64,000 bases of DNA, from the NCBI RefSeq assembly GCF_024166365.1, contig NC_064838.1, positions 72,556,001 through 72,620,000 of the forward strand. The letters run 5' to 3'. The translations under genes were made by a program, and so were the position numbers. This document shows positions 48,741 through 64,000 of the stretch, piece by piece. Position 1 is the first letter of the stretch, and every line of letters starts with the position of its first letter. Below the pieces are notes generated by a model, which saw nothing but the letters and a program-made list of their open reading frames with translations, searched no databases and was not told the origin of the DNA. This DNA is from Elephas maximus indicus. Lineage: Eukaryota; Chordata; Mammalia; Proboscidea; Elephantidae.

Positions 48741-48805
48741 GGATCTGACCGTGACTCCAGCGGGCCAGACCCCCTGGGGGCAATCTCCACACAGCCAGCA
48801 CACAT
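48164..48805 (-). other. antisense reading frame in L1-F 5' UTR (ORF0-like candidate)
   Basis: A 213-codon frame opposite to L1-F begins MCAGCVEIAPRGSGPLES, 228 bp upstream of ORF1, and carries repeats GPLPGLVQGGGAAL following the monomers. It corresponds to the frames at 42754 in L1-D and 9480 in L1-B. An overlapping frame at 48189-48863 (224 codons, with repeated GPPPGVSSGGW) is also open, so openness may be a by-product of GC content. No known domain is recognised. Confidence 0.4.
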
Positions 48806-49032
48806 AGGCGATGCGCCCCACGGGAATCTCAGATATAATAGTCATTCCAAGCAAGACAAGCAACTCTGGCTATATTCTGAGGTGCTACTCTCCTATCTCT
48901 CTGTTCCCTCCCCCACCCTCCCCAGGCGGCTTCATTAACATCCGAATAGCCTGAGCCAGAGGGAGAACTCTGATAGGGATCTGACTGCATTTTTTTTTTA
49001 GCGGATTTTCTGGAAAAACTTGTTTCCCAGTG

Positions 49033-50048
49033 ATGGCTCGGAGACAACATTCCATATCAAACCACTTAGAGAAGCAGACCATGACAGCTTCTCCAACCCC
49101 CCAAACAAAACAATCAAAATCTTTCCCAAAAGAAGATACAATCCTGGAATTATCCGATACAGAATATAAAAAACTAATTTACAGAATGCTTCAAGACATC
49201 ACAAATGAAATAAGGCAAACTGCAGAAAAAGCCAAGGAACACTCTGATAAAACTGTTGAAGAACTCAAAAAGATTATTCAAGAACATAGTGGAAAACTTA
49301 ATAAGTTGCAAGAATCCGTAGAGAGACAGCATGTAGAAATCCAAAAGATTAACAATAAAATTACAGAATTAGACAACGCAATAGGAAGTCAGAGGAGCAG
49401 ACTCGAGCAATTAGAATGCAGACTGGGACATCTGGAGGACCAGGGAATCAACACCAACATAGCTGAAAAAAAATCAGATAAAAGAATTAAAAAAAATGAA
49501 GAAACCCTAAGAATCATGTGGGACTCTATCAAGAAGGATAACCTGCGGGTGATTGGAGTCCCAGAACAGGGAGGGGGGACAGAAAACACACAGAAAATAG
49601 TTGAAGAACTCCTGACAGAAAACTTCCCGGACATCATGAAAGACGAAAGGATATCTATCCAAGATGCTCATCGAACCCCATTTAAGATTGATCCAAAAAG
49701 AAAAACACCAAGACATATTATCATCAAACTCACCAAAACCAAAGATAAACAGAAAATTTTAAAAGCAGCCAGGGAGAAAAGAAAGGTTTCCTTCAAGGGA
49801 GAATCAATAAGAATAAGTTCAGACTACTCAGCAGAAACCATGCAGGCAAGAAGGGAATGGGACGACATATACAGAACACTGAAGGAGAAAAACTGCCAGC
49901 CAAGGATCATATATCCAGCAAAACTCTCTCTGAAATATGAAGGCGAAATTAAGATATTTACAGATAAACACAAGTTTAGAGAATTTGCAAAAACCAAACC
50001 AAAGCTATAAGAAATACTAAAGGATATTGTTTGGTCAGAAAACCAATA
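49033..50048 (+). pseudogene. L1-F ORF1 (RNA-binding protein), stop near the end
   Basis: The start is the ATG at 49033 (MARRQHSISNHLEKQTM). One frame is open for 325 codons to a stop at 50008-50010. It contains the coiled coil (about residues 50-150, ELKKIIQEHSGKLNKLQE), the RRM-like part with KRKTPRHIIIKLTKTKDKQK and the C-terminal domain with MQARREWDDIYRTLKEKN. The other copies continue QEILKDIVWSENQ; here the Q codon (caa) is taa, so the last 13 residues are lost. Otherwise it is the most intact ORF1 in the window. It might still make a nearly full-length protein. Confidence 0.93.
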
Positions 50049-50507
50049 ATATCAGATACCAGCACAATACAAGGTCACAAAACAGAACGTCCTGATATCA
50101 ACTCAAATAGGGAAATCACAAAAACAAACAAATTAAGATTAATTAAAAAAAAAATACACATAACAGGAAATCATGGAAGTCAATAGGTAAAAGATGACAA
50201 TAATCAAAAAGAGGGACTAAATACAGGAGGCATTGAACTGCCAGATGGAGAGTGATACAAGGCGATATAGAATAATACAAGTTAGGTATTTACTTAGAAA
50301 AATAGGGGTAAATAATAAGGTAACCACAAAAAGGTATAACAACTCTATAACTCAAGATAAAAGCCAAGAAAAATGTAACAACTCAACTAACATAAAGTCA
50401 AACACTATGAAAATGAGGATCTCACAATTTACTAAGAAAAATGCCTCAGCACAAAAAAGTATGTGGAAAAATGAAATTGTCAACAACACACATAAAAAGG
50501 CATCAAA

Positions 50508-54333
<3,826 letters not shown>

Positions 54334-55350
54334 GATCTTGAGAAATAGCCAACCTGAGAAGAACACACACTTTTGTGGTTACGAGGGGGGGAGGGAGGGA
54401 GGGTGGGAGAGGGTTTTTTATTGATTAATCAGTAGATAAGAATTGCTTTAGGTGAAGGGAAAGACAACACTCAATACATGGAAGGTCAGCTCAATTGGAC
54501 TGGACCAAAAGCAAAGAAGTTTCCGGGATAAAATGAATGCTTCAAAGGTCAGCGGAGCAAGGGCGGGGTTCTGGGGAACATGGTTTGTGGGGACTTCTAA
54601 GTCAATTGGCAAAATAATTCTATTATGAAATCATTCTGCATCCCACTTTGAAATGTGGCGTCTGGGGTCTTAAATGCTAACAAGCGGCCATCTAAGATGC
54701 ATCAATTGGTCTCAACCCACCTGGAGCAAACAAAAATGAAGAACACCAAGGCCACATGACATCTAAGAGCCCAAGAGACAGAAAGGGCCACATGAACCAG
54801 AGGCCTACATCATCCTGAGACCAGAAGAACTAGTTGGCGCCCGGCCACAATCGATGACTGCCCTGACAGGGAGCACAACAGAGGACCCCTGAGAGAGCAG
54901 GAGATCATTGGGATACAGACCCCAAATTCTCATAAAAAGACCAAACTTAATGGTCTGACTGAGTCTAGAGGAATCCCGGCAGCCATGGTCCCCAGACCTT
55001 CTGTTTGCACAGGACAGGAACCATCCCCGAAGACAACTCATCAGACATGAAAGGGACTGGTCAGCGGGTGGGAGAGAGACGCCGATGAAGAGTGAGCTAA
55101 TTATATCAGGTGGACACTTGAGATTGTGTTGGCAACTCTTGTCTGGAGGGGGATGGGAGAATAGAGAGAGAGGGAAGCCGGCAAAATTGTCACGAAAGGA
55201 GAGACTGAAAGGGCTGACTCAAGAGGGGGAGAGCAAGTGGGAGTAGGGAGTGAGATGTATGTAAACTTATATGTGACAGACTGATTGGATTTGTAAACGT
55301 TCACTTGAAGCTTAATAAAAGTTAATTAAAAAAAAAAATTAAAAAAAAAA

Positions 55351-55805
55351 AAGAATGAAGCCAGCCGCGAAGAGAAGACAAGCAGTGTGCAGACTCTGCG
55401 ATTCATGATAGTCACATAATGCAAGGGTTTGCAGATGGCCACATAGCGGTCATAGGACATGGCAGCCAGAAGGTAAAACTCTGTGACCCCCAAGAGAATT
55501 AAAAAGAATAACTGAGCAATGCAGTTATTAAAGGAAATGGTTTTATCTCCTGTAATAATGATGCCCAGGAACTTGGGTATACTGACAGTTGTGAATGAAA
55601 CCTCTAATAAGGAGAAATTCCTGAGGAAGAAATACATGGGTGTCTGGAGGCGGGAATTCAGCAGTGTGAGCCTGATAATGGTCAGGGTTCCAGTGGTGCT
55701 GAGCATGTAGGTGATGAACAGAAAGACAAAAATCACACTCTGAAGCTTTGGGTCATCTGACAATCCCAAGAGGACAAACTCTGTTATTGCTGTATGGTTT
55801 CTCAT
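55351..55805 (-). pseudogene. olfactory receptor gene 2 (OR6C-like), N-terminal part, split by L1-F
   Basis: The start is the ATG at 55805 ([20 protein letters not shown]). The short N-terminus carries an N-glycosylation site at N3 (NHT), and the TEFVLLGL motif is typical of ORs. Helix 1 has [11 protein letters not shown] where most ORs have GN. Helix 2 follows after [17 protein letters not shown]. Helix 3 ends with [19 protein letters not shown], with an intact DRY. The frame is open through SSRLASF to the L1-F insertion at the 17-bp duplication (55351-55367) and then enters the L1 poly(A). The C-terminal half is at 47493-47975. The N-terminus and motifs are most like OR6C receptors; I do not assign an orthologue. 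Confidence 0.93.
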
Positions 55806-56681
55806 TCTTCAGTTGCTTATTTGTTTTTCTCCTGCCAGATCTGTAGGAGAAAGCACAAAGGACAAACTTGAAAAGAAGACTACATTAACAAAATATCCAA
55901 GTGTGGAGCTGGAAGTTGGCTAAAAGCGTATGTTTTTTCACCTTCAAGGGAAATTTAAAGCACCCACATAATGACAGCAATGCTTTAGTTTCTTTTATTT
56001 CACAGGTGAACACTTGGGTGAAAGCCAGTTACAAAACCAAACTCAAAAACTTGACAGTATCACACTGCTTAAAGTGATTCAAAAAAAGCTCAAAAAACTT
56101 GACATTATCACACTGCATAAAGTGATAGGGCAGGGTATTTAACCCAACTTTTCTGACCCAAAATACTACCTCTAAACTTTCAAAGAGACATGCCGCAATG
56201 TTCTTCCTTAAGCAGAAGCACCTTTGTATCATTGCTTCAACCCCAGTGAAATTTTCCTACTTTATTTTTATTTTTTTCTTATTTTGGGAGAGTAAAAAAA
56301 AAAAAAAAACTAGAGTAGATGAGTACAAAAGACAAAAAGTCAGTTAAAGATTTAACTTTTCTCAGAACAGGGAAGGAGAGTTTGACATTTCTTACATTCT
56401 GACTCTTGTCCTTAGTCATCTATCCACTTTTGCTTTTCCAACACCTACTAACTACCTTATTGAAAGTCAGAGATACTGAAGCCATTGTCACCAGCAAGCT
56501 CAGATGTTAGGTATGGCTGGGAGAAACAGGTAGAAGCCAAGGGTGAGAGAAATGGGAGGGGTTTAAAACTGATTGATTGTGCCTGAATCTGGAATATTTT
56601 ATGACATTTCAGGCTATTTATGTGTTATTATAACACTTATTCCTATACGATTCATTTCCCTTTCTTTGTAAAATAATATAA
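55806..56681. other. upstream region of OR gene 2
   Basis: No gene is seen. A small direct repeat is visible: actcaaaaacttgacagtat then cacactgcttaaagtgat (56040) and ctcaaaaaacttgacattat then cacactgcataaagtgat (56091), a local tandem duplication of about 50 bp. The OR promoter cannot be identified by eye. Confidence 0.55.
56039..56125. repeat. short tandem duplication (two units of about 50 bp)
   Basis: Two copies of a unit containing caaaa-ttgaca-tatcacactgc(t/a)taaagtga start near 56041 and 56092, with a few differences. They lie about 240 bp upstream of the OR gene 2 start codon. Confidence 0.75.
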
Positions 56682-56890
56682 GGAGCCTTGATGGCACAAA
56701 TGGTTAAGTGGTTGGCTGCTAAACAAAAGGTTGGCAGTTTAACCCTACCCAGGAGCTCAGAGGGAGAAAGACCTGGCGATCTGCTTCCTTAAAGATTATA
56801 GCCCAGGAAACTCTATAGGGCAGTTCTACTCTGTCACATGGGTCACTATGAGTCAAAATCTACTTGATGGCATCTAACTACAACAACAAT
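56682..56890 (+). mobile_element. AfroSINE copy, long-body variant
   Basis: Head ggagccttgatggcacaaat, B-box-like ggttggcagtttaacccta, extra middle block gacctggcgatctgcttcct, tail gtcactatgagtcaaaatct then caacaacaa. Flanks aaataat on both sides are a possible short duplication. Confidence 0.9.
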
Positions 56891-57241
56891 GGAAATAATT
56901 AGCATTAGTACAGAACTCTTACCCTCAGTCAAACAGATACATAGGTATACTCCAAGAAAGTTGGTTTTAAAATTTTTTATTTACATGTGTTTTTAAAATA
57001 TCACGTTTTAATTTTTCTTTTTTTAAAATACAATTTAAAAGGTTTTACTATAGGTGTTTTCATAGGGAAGAGTGAGAAGCTCTGGGTTTCAGTCCAAGGC
57101 ATTTACTAGGTCTGAAAATCATTAATTTCTCTATGCTTAAGTCTCTTCATCTGTAAATATACTGTTTCTTTCTCTGTATACCTGTCTACCTCATAGGGTT
57201 TTTATGAGCATTAAACGAGTTAATGAATCAAATGAGTTAAT

Positions 57242-57458
57242 AGGACTCCCCAGGTCGTACAAACATATAGCACTCAACTAATAGCCAAAAGGTTGGCTGA
57301 AAGGTTGGCAGTTTGAATCCATTCAGAGGTACCTTGAAAGACTTGCCTGGCAATCTGCTTCTGAAAGGTCGCAGCCTAGAAAACCCTATCGAGTAGCCTA
57401 CTCCGCACACGTGGGGTTACAATGAGTCGGAATCAACTAGATGGCAACGAACTACCAA
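57242..57458 (+). mobile_element. AfroSINE copy, long-body variant, with target-site duplication
   Basis: Head ggactccccaggtcgtacaa, B-box-like ggttggcagtttgaatcc, middle block cttgcctggcaatctgcttc, tail gttacaatgagtcggaatca. Flanks aaatgagttaat (57230-57241) and aaatgaattaat (57459-57470) are a 12-bp duplication with one mismatch. Confidence 0.92.
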
Positions 57459-57470
57459 AAATGAATTAAT

Positions 57471-58190
57471 GTATTGTAACATTTAGAAAAATATCCAGCA
57501 TTTAATGAAAATGATACAAGGATTAAACTACTGAAAAAATGTTCCTTAACCACAGAGCTGAAAACCTGTGGGATTAAGATGTATGACCTTTGCAAAAGAC
57601 CATGTCTAAGATAAATTCAGTACCAAGAGAAATAGCATAGGAATAATACTAATAATTTAAAAAATTGGCTTTTACATTCTCTGGCCTTCTAGGCAAGTGA
57701 ATCTTAGACTTGTTTTTCCATCTCGTTTACATGATGCTGACCTCTCTCATCCTGGTATCTTTTTTCTCTACCTTGTCGTCACCATACACCTCCCGCTGCT
57801 CCCATCTCAGCTAGGATTTGATTACCAAGTTGCAGGTAGGTGTTTACAAGATGTCAGTACTACCACCAATGGCTACTTAGTTTCTCTGTTCCTCGTTAGT
57901 AATAATAACCTTTCTAAGAGTGCTTGTGAGACTGGAATGAAATAATATATGTGGATGTAAATAGCTTTGTGGGTAGCACATTGCAATGACAACCAAAACC
58001 AATTCCCTACTTAACTCAACACAGCCGTGGATTTTATGTCCATTACATGTGTCTCCATAATCACCTTACAGTTATTCTTCCCAAACCCACCATCCTTAAC
58101 ACACTGCGCTGAAATCTGTGGATTTTCCCACTACTATGTGCATTCTTGAGAGTTAGGACAGTGTCTAATCATCAAAATAATTGCAACCAT
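57471..58190. other. AT-rich intergenic DNA
   Basis: No gene or recognisable repeat is seen. Confidence 0.5.
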
Positions 58191-58279
58191 ATGGTTTCCA
58201 AGGAGTGCCTGGTGGATTCGAACTACTGACTTTTTGGTTAGTAGCTATACCTCTTAAGCACTATGCCACCAGGGTTTTC
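58191..58279 (-). mobile_element. AfroSINE 5' part
   Basis: On the minus strand the head is aaccctggtggcatagtgct and the body reaches ggcactccttggaaaccat. The 3' tail is missing. Confidence 0.8.
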
Positions 58280-60600
58280 TGCTTAATATATAGTAGGTTT
58301 AAAATAAACACTTGTCAAATAAGCAAACAAACAGAAGTTGAGTTTGTTGTTGAACCAGACATTGACATCATGCGCAGTTCTCTATTTTATGCTATATTAT
58401 AGCTTGGATGTTTCTTAAATTCATGTCTATATTTTGCAAGATAAATTATTTTCCCATTTACCAATAATGTTTGGCCCAAACTCTCTGCATTAAATAAATT
58501 GCAAACAAATGATATGTAAAGGAAGAAAAATATTATTGATATTATTTTTATATATTATCGATATATAAAATTAAAAACAAACTTCATAAAACGTTTTTTA
58601 AAATTACTTCCCTTTAAATTACTTTACAATCCGTCCTCTCAATTCACTCTGTTAGTTCAGTGACATCATTCTTCCTTTTCAGAGGTCACTGTTCATTAAG
58701 TCACTAGTTTTTCATGACAACTTAAAGTCTCAAAGGACATCCTCATCAAATAGGAAAGATTTTATTTCAATCTCAAGATTGAAGTTCCTTCAATAGCTTA
58801 CTGGCTTTGGGAACCAAGGGTTATTATTACTACTGTTTTATAATTATTATTATGCAGTGAGTAACATTATCATTGCACAGTATTTTTAAATGTACACAAC
58901 TTTAAAAAAAGTATCTGTTTTTCCTCTTAACTTTAGCATTTTCTGAGTAATGGTACCATGATTTACTCATTCTGGAGACTGATTAAAGCTCTGAAGAAGT
59001 GTACAAAGAGCTGCAAAGAAATGTATGAAGAGATAGTTTACTTGAGCATCACAAAGAATTAACACTTCTATTCCCAGTCTGCAAGGACTATTAAAAAAAA
59101 AAAAAAAAAAGCCTAGCAAAAAGAAACTGTAGCAGGACATGATCCAATACCATAAGATTAGTGGCAGTACATCAAACTTTTATGTAAAAATGTCTTGGAA
59201 ACCCAACGAATTATATTTATTTCCCAACATCAAATAAACTGATAAAAATGTTCACCATTCATAATCCTTAGAGAGAAATAAACTTCAATGTTCCACAAGG
59301 TCATATGATTTGTAGAGTCTTAAGTCATCCCAAGGATGTACTCAGGGTAGTGAAGGACATCTTCAAGATTTAACTCAACATTTCAGCTTTGTATTGCTGA
59401 GTGCAGATCCCTATTTTTCCCTGGCTGAACATGGGTCATGTTACCAACCTTTACATTTCTTTCCACCCATTTCTTCAAAATAGATTCTTAATTACCTTCA
59501 AAGGACCCCTGAGACAGACTCTGTGAATCATTCTAAATACAAATTAACAGTAATCTGTAACACTGGTTAAGTAAAATGACTGGAAAGGATTTTCAGGGCC
59601 TTCCTTCTCAAAGCACTCCTAGATTCTGCTCTTCCAAAATCCCTACCATCAAGTAAATACTAACAATCTCCCTTTGAATACTGAAGACAATTTCTTTGAT
59701 GCACAAAATAAAAAAAGAACTTTATTTTAAAGGTCAAGTTAGATTTGAAGATCGAAGGATATACCTTTGACAAACTAAGATGAACTTTTGACTGGTTCCA
59801 CTTCTTTTCTGGTGTGTCTTTTTTTTTTTCTTTCTTTCTTTTTAGTGCTTTATGTTACACTGGGAGGGAATGCCAGTTGGTGATTTAATGACTTTGAAAG
59901 CCTACTTTTGTCATCTTCCTCTATGTTCACTCAGTTCTCTCTTCTTTAGTTAAGTCTCATTAAAGGCCATTAGAAAAACAAGGACAGAGTGAATCTCCGA
60001 AGCAATCTGCTTTACTGACCATGTCACCCTGTTTCTTTTTACTTTACTGAATTTAAAGATTTGTTTAGTGTTTAAGCTAATACATTAGAAAAAGGAAAAG
60101 AGTCTAATATAGTGTTGTGAGCAACATTCAACATAGCTTCATAATTACACTAAAATATACATTTGGCACTGCTCAATCATTCTTGGCTTTGAATAACACG
60201 GGGCTCATCTGAGACCTTTCCTCTTCCCGAATGAAACAAAGTCTCCACAGGGGACGGCGCTGACTTGCTGGCAGAACTGTTTTATTAGAATTTTTTTTTT
60301 TTTTTTTTTTACCATTTTTCATAGAAATTTTATTGTTTCCCTGGAAAAAGTTAAATAATTTATATTTCTTCATTTCAATAAAGACGGGAAGGTTCATTTC
60401 TCAGATTTTATACCAGTGTGTATGGAAACAAATGAAAGGTAAATAGACATCCCAAAGTCACATTTAATGATAACTTCAGAAACAAAACAACATTCATACA
60501 TGTAAGAGTTTATGGAGAATATCAACTTGTAACCTCACACTTTCAGTTCATTAATTTGCCACCTATAATATAACAGACCATTTCACACAGAAGCAAGATA
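58280..60600. other. AT-rich intergenic DNA
   Basis: Simple tracts are present (AT-rich at 58530-58575, A tract 59092-59110, T/CT-rich 59820-59843, T tract 60291-60311). No gene, RNA gene or nameable repeat is seen. Confidence 0.5.
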
Positions 60601-60750
60601 CCCATTGCCATCAAGTCAATTCCGACTCATAGCGACCTTACAGGACAGAGTAGAACTGCCCCATAGGGCTTCCAAGGAGTGGCTGTGGATTCGAACTGCC
60701 AACCTCTTGGTTAGCAGCCATAGCTCTTAACCACTTCCCTGCCAGGGAAA
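60601..60750 (-). mobile_element. AfroSINE copy, short-body
   Basis: The reversed tail cattgccatcaagtcaattc is followed by the body gggcagttctactctgtcct (minus-strand reading) and the head with a B-box-like ggcagttcgaatccacag. Only short, imperfect flanking similarity is seen. Confidence 0.9.
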
Positions 60751-63403
60751 CAAGAAAAGGAAATAATTATTAATAAACTTACAGTATCAAAACTTAATAT
60801 TAATTTTCCACTTTTGGTATTATAAGGTCAATTTATTATCCTAGAAAATATATGGGCTTTGTGGATAGAGAGACGTGCATTAAAAATTCAAACAGGCCAC
60901 ATCATGGATTTGTGACTTTGAGTGAGTTACTGAATTTCTTTTAAAAATAAAGTGGAAATGTCAAAGGTGTTTTTGAGAATTAATTGAAATAACATAAATG
61001 AAAGTGCTTCATAAATTCTATCATACTAAGTTGGTGCTTAAAAGTAACGGTTTAATTAAATTTGTTTTTATTTTAATTGGAATAAATGCTCAACTTTGGA
61101 AAAGATATTCATATTTGTGAATTTTCAAAGGCACTATTTCACTGAAAGACTAAAGATTTTATGATTTATCTCATTTATTCTTTGTAACAATTGCTATGAA
61201 ATTTTTATCTTTATTCTTAAATGAAAAAACTAAGGCTGGGAGAAATTACGTGACTTAAATAAATTCCTATAGCTAAAAAAAAAAAAAAGCTAGCAAGTGT
61301 TAAATGTAATGTCAGACTGCCTGAAATGCAATTCTGTTCCCTTAAACTGCACAGCCTATGTACAATTAGAGACACAGACACAGAGACAGCAGTTGTCTGC
61401 CTTTAATTAATTGGGAATAAATAAATTGATACAATAAAATAATGCTCAACTTTTTAAAAATACTTTTTAATATATTTGGTTTTAAATTTTAACCCCTAAG
61501 TTTTTTTATATATCCTATTTAATTTCATTAAAAGTTGATACAAAACGAATCAATGCTAAGAATGGGGAATTTTCATTGCCTTTTATATGCCCAACTTACC
61601 TCTGCTATTCGTATAGTTTCACACACACTCAGAATGCCTAGGATGGTAAAAATGCCATCGTTGTAATCCAGGGAAGCCAGCATTCCTGAAACCATCCCCT
61701 CCCCTTCCCACCGAACATAGGATCTTATAATGCCCTATTACAGATATGTCTCATTTTACCCTTGAGGAATATATAATTGCAGAGAGTGAGAAAGGAGCAA
61801 AAATATAAAAGAGGGAAAATGTCAGAAGGTGTTTTGAAACTCTATGACATGGTTTCTACACAGATTTTACTTGCACAGATACTTAAAGTTTTATCTATTT
61901 GAACTGCCACTGGCTCAAGGGGATTAATTCAGGGAATCAAAATTTCCAGAAGAGGAATGTATACAAAACACTAAGGAATATAAAACATAACACACATTAG
62001 TATTGAAATTGGAAAAGAGAGCCTGTGAGACAGGGAATAAAAACTAACAACAACAGTTAAGTCTGAAGTTTTTCCCCTTGATTCCCCTGCCCCCCAGACA
62101 AAGACAAGAACCCAAATATCTTATCTCCAAATTCAGATTTCTTCTCAGTACTCTATGCCATTTTTTAAAGCTAAAAATCTACCACATTGTTGTAAATACA
62201 TATATGAATCTTATTATTTTTAATCTGCCTTCTAATACAAATTTTTGCTGCCATATACTGCTAATACTTTATGCTTTTTTTGTGATCAGTCTGCTACTGC
62301 TCACCAGCAATAGCAAAATGAAGAGTGTACCTTATTTTGATTGAATAACGTTGTACCTTATATTCCAAAATAATAATTGGAGTTAGTATCTTCCCTGCCT
62401 ACATTCAATAATACACTTACACTCAAATTAGATAATTTGAATAATAAAAAAAATTGTTCAGATTCTCCGGAATCTATACAAAATCTGTGGGTTATTTCAG
62501 AGTTCCAACTATGTATAAAACTAGAACAAACTCAAGCTTTTTTTTTCTGTTGTTTGTTTTGTTTTTTACTTCAGGCTATCACACTAGATAACAAGCAAGT
62601 TACTCAAATTGAGAATGAATTTACACGTTTTTAAAAGGAAGATAATCATGTTTAGTATGCCATATATCTAGTAAATAAAATTTAGTATAGAACTTACCTA
62701 GTTGAGTAAATGCACAGAGTAGGTATTCTCTTCAGAAGAGCTATTATTATTTATTACACATCAATGAGACTTGCAGGTTATATAATGGTAATAGTGGCTC
62801 CCTAAATATTCATCTTTGTTATACATTTTCAAAAACAAATACAGATAACGAGGAGATTATAAAAAGCCAGAGATAATACGTCTTCAACATAACTAGGAAA
62901 CAGAGTATTTATGAATTCTCAATTACTTGTAAGTAGGAAAATAATACCCAAGTCCATCAGATAAGTGGAAATAATTGTACAGACACTGCAGGGAGTGTAC
63001 AAAACATGGTGTCAAATTTCATATTTCATATAATTTCTAAGAAGAAACTACTTTATTGTGCTAGTAACAGAAAATTTAAGAGTTAATTAAAACTGCTCTT
63101 TTAAGCAATTACAATGTAAAACATTTTTAATGTTCAGGATAATTAGCCAAATGGATTATATCTTATAGTCACTGGTTTTCTGTTCAGAAAGATAAATCGA
63201 CGATTACATGGAATTTACTGAAAGTTTTAAAGGAAGGCACAACATAGACACTTCTGTGTTAAAAAGAACGTTTAAGTATTTGAGTTCGCCATTGGGGTAG
63301 TGGAGAGATGGATTTAGGGTAGTGAAGATTAGAAGAAGGCTAGAATTTCATTTATTTTTTATTGAACCTTCATAATAACATTCATTCATGCCAATAAATA
63401 CTT
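60751..63403. other. AT-rich intergenic DNA downstream of OR pseudogene 3
   Basis: The frames at 62078-62344 and 62377-62634 (88 and 85 codons) have no recognisable motif and AT-rich codon content. I consider this non-coding DNA. Confidence 0.5.
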
Positions 63404-64000
63404 TCATTTATTTTCTGGAAATCCTATTTTATGGATCAAGTCTTTGAAGGCTTGTTTTACTTGCTGGTTCCTCAGGGTGTAAATGAAGGGGCTCAGCATG
63501 GGGGCAATGGGAGTGTTGAGAACAGCTACTCTTTCTTTGCTGAAGGGTTGACATACATGAATATGCAGCTGCCATAAGAGATGGAAATGGCAATCATATG
63601 AGAAGAACAAGTGGAGAAAGCCTTTTTCCTCTGACTGGCAGAAGGGATTCTCAGAGTGGTGATAGCGATGCACAAGTAGGATACAATCACTAATGCCGAT
63701 GTGAATAGCAAAGTAACAAAAGCAAAGTAAAAGCCAATCATCTCTAAAGGCCAGGTATCTGTGCATGAGAGTTGTAAGATGGGGAAGTGGTCACAAGAGA
63801 AGTGGTCAATGACATTGGAAGAACAGAAATCTAACTGGAGGATAAGCATGAGTGGTAGGAAAATGGTCAGGAATCCTCCCAGCCATGAACAAAGAACGAG
63901 CAGGGTGCAGATTTTCTTGTTCATGACGGTGGTGTAATGAAGGGGCTTGCAGATGGCAACATAACGATCATAAGACATGGCAGTTAGAAGAAAAAATTCA
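63404..64000 (-). pseudogene. olfactory receptor pseudogene 3 (OR6C-like), runs off the window end
   Basis: Partial odorant receptor; the N-terminus lies beyond 64000. It enters at [22 protein letters not shown] (end of helix 3). It then has helix 4, the loop [22 protein letters not shown] with its cysteines, helix 5, and helix 6 with [20 protein letters not shown], to NPSAKKE, where this frame stops at 63526. The rest, [20 protein letters not shown] then [21 protein letters not shown], is in another frame and ends with a normal stop at 63404-63406. Compared with OR gene 2 ([17 protein letters not shown]), a short deletion around 63526-63545 removes the residues before helix 7 and shifts the frame. 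It is therefore a likely pseudogene, but damage is light. It lies about 7.6 kb upstream of OR gene 2 in the same orientation. Confidence 0.9.

Noticed and set aside
62078-62634. Two frames of 85-88 codons in AT-rich DNA
   Set aside because: Low-complexity, hydrophobic or Asn/Leu-rich composition, no motif, and no splice or promoter signal that I can support.

Overview
The window is mammalian nuclear DNA, most likely from an afrotherian and probably an elephant. Three things point there: many copies of the tRNA-headed AfroSINE (tail like 'gtcgctatgagtcggaat'), RTE-clade LINEs with the same tail, and L1 elements whose 5' UTRs carry tandem GC-rich monomers. The species call is my inference from repeat content; no search was run. 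The only host genes I recognise are three olfactory receptor (OR) loci on the minus strand. All resemble the OR6C group and all are broken, so this looks like part of an OR cluster heavily invaded by LINEs.

Layout. 1-14734: an old plus-strand L1 (called L1-A here), hit first by a solo ERVL-MaLR-type LTR (1467-1978) and then by a minus-strand L1 (L1-B, 2203-10030). 14735-22850: AT-rich intergenic DNA with AfroSINEs, a second LTR copy, OR pseudogene 1 (20544-21138), a minus-strand RTE 3' end and an L1 3' fragment. 22850-25150: RTE copy. 25311-44800: three L1s nested like dolls. Old minus-strand L1-C (about 25505-44800) contains minus-strand L1-D (28455-43410), which contains plus-strand L1-E (29877-37653). 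L1-D and L1-E have clear target-site duplications. 44847-46668: second RTE copy. 47459-55805: OR gene 2, split by a 7.36-kb plus-strand L1 (L1-F, 47993-55350) with a 17-bp target-site duplication. 55806-63403: AT-rich intergenic DNA with AfroSINEs. 63404-64000: OR pseudogene 3, running off the window end.

How the parts relate. The L1s encode ORF1p (RNA-binding chaperone) and ORF2p (endonuclease plus reverse transcriptase). The RTEs encode an endonuclease-reverse transcriptase, and the AfroSINE shares the RTE 3' tail, which suggests the RTE machinery moved it. L1-E is the best preserved element (three small frame-changing indels over both ORFs). L1-D and L1-F share their 5' UTR type and an identical frame-shifting change in the reverse transcriptase region, although they are independent insertions. 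That makes them candidates for a defective subfamily spread in trans. Three L1 copies also share an antisense reading frame in the 5' UTR that begins MCA..VEIAPR, in the manner of primate ORF0. No CRISPR array, operon, tRNA or rRNA gene is present.
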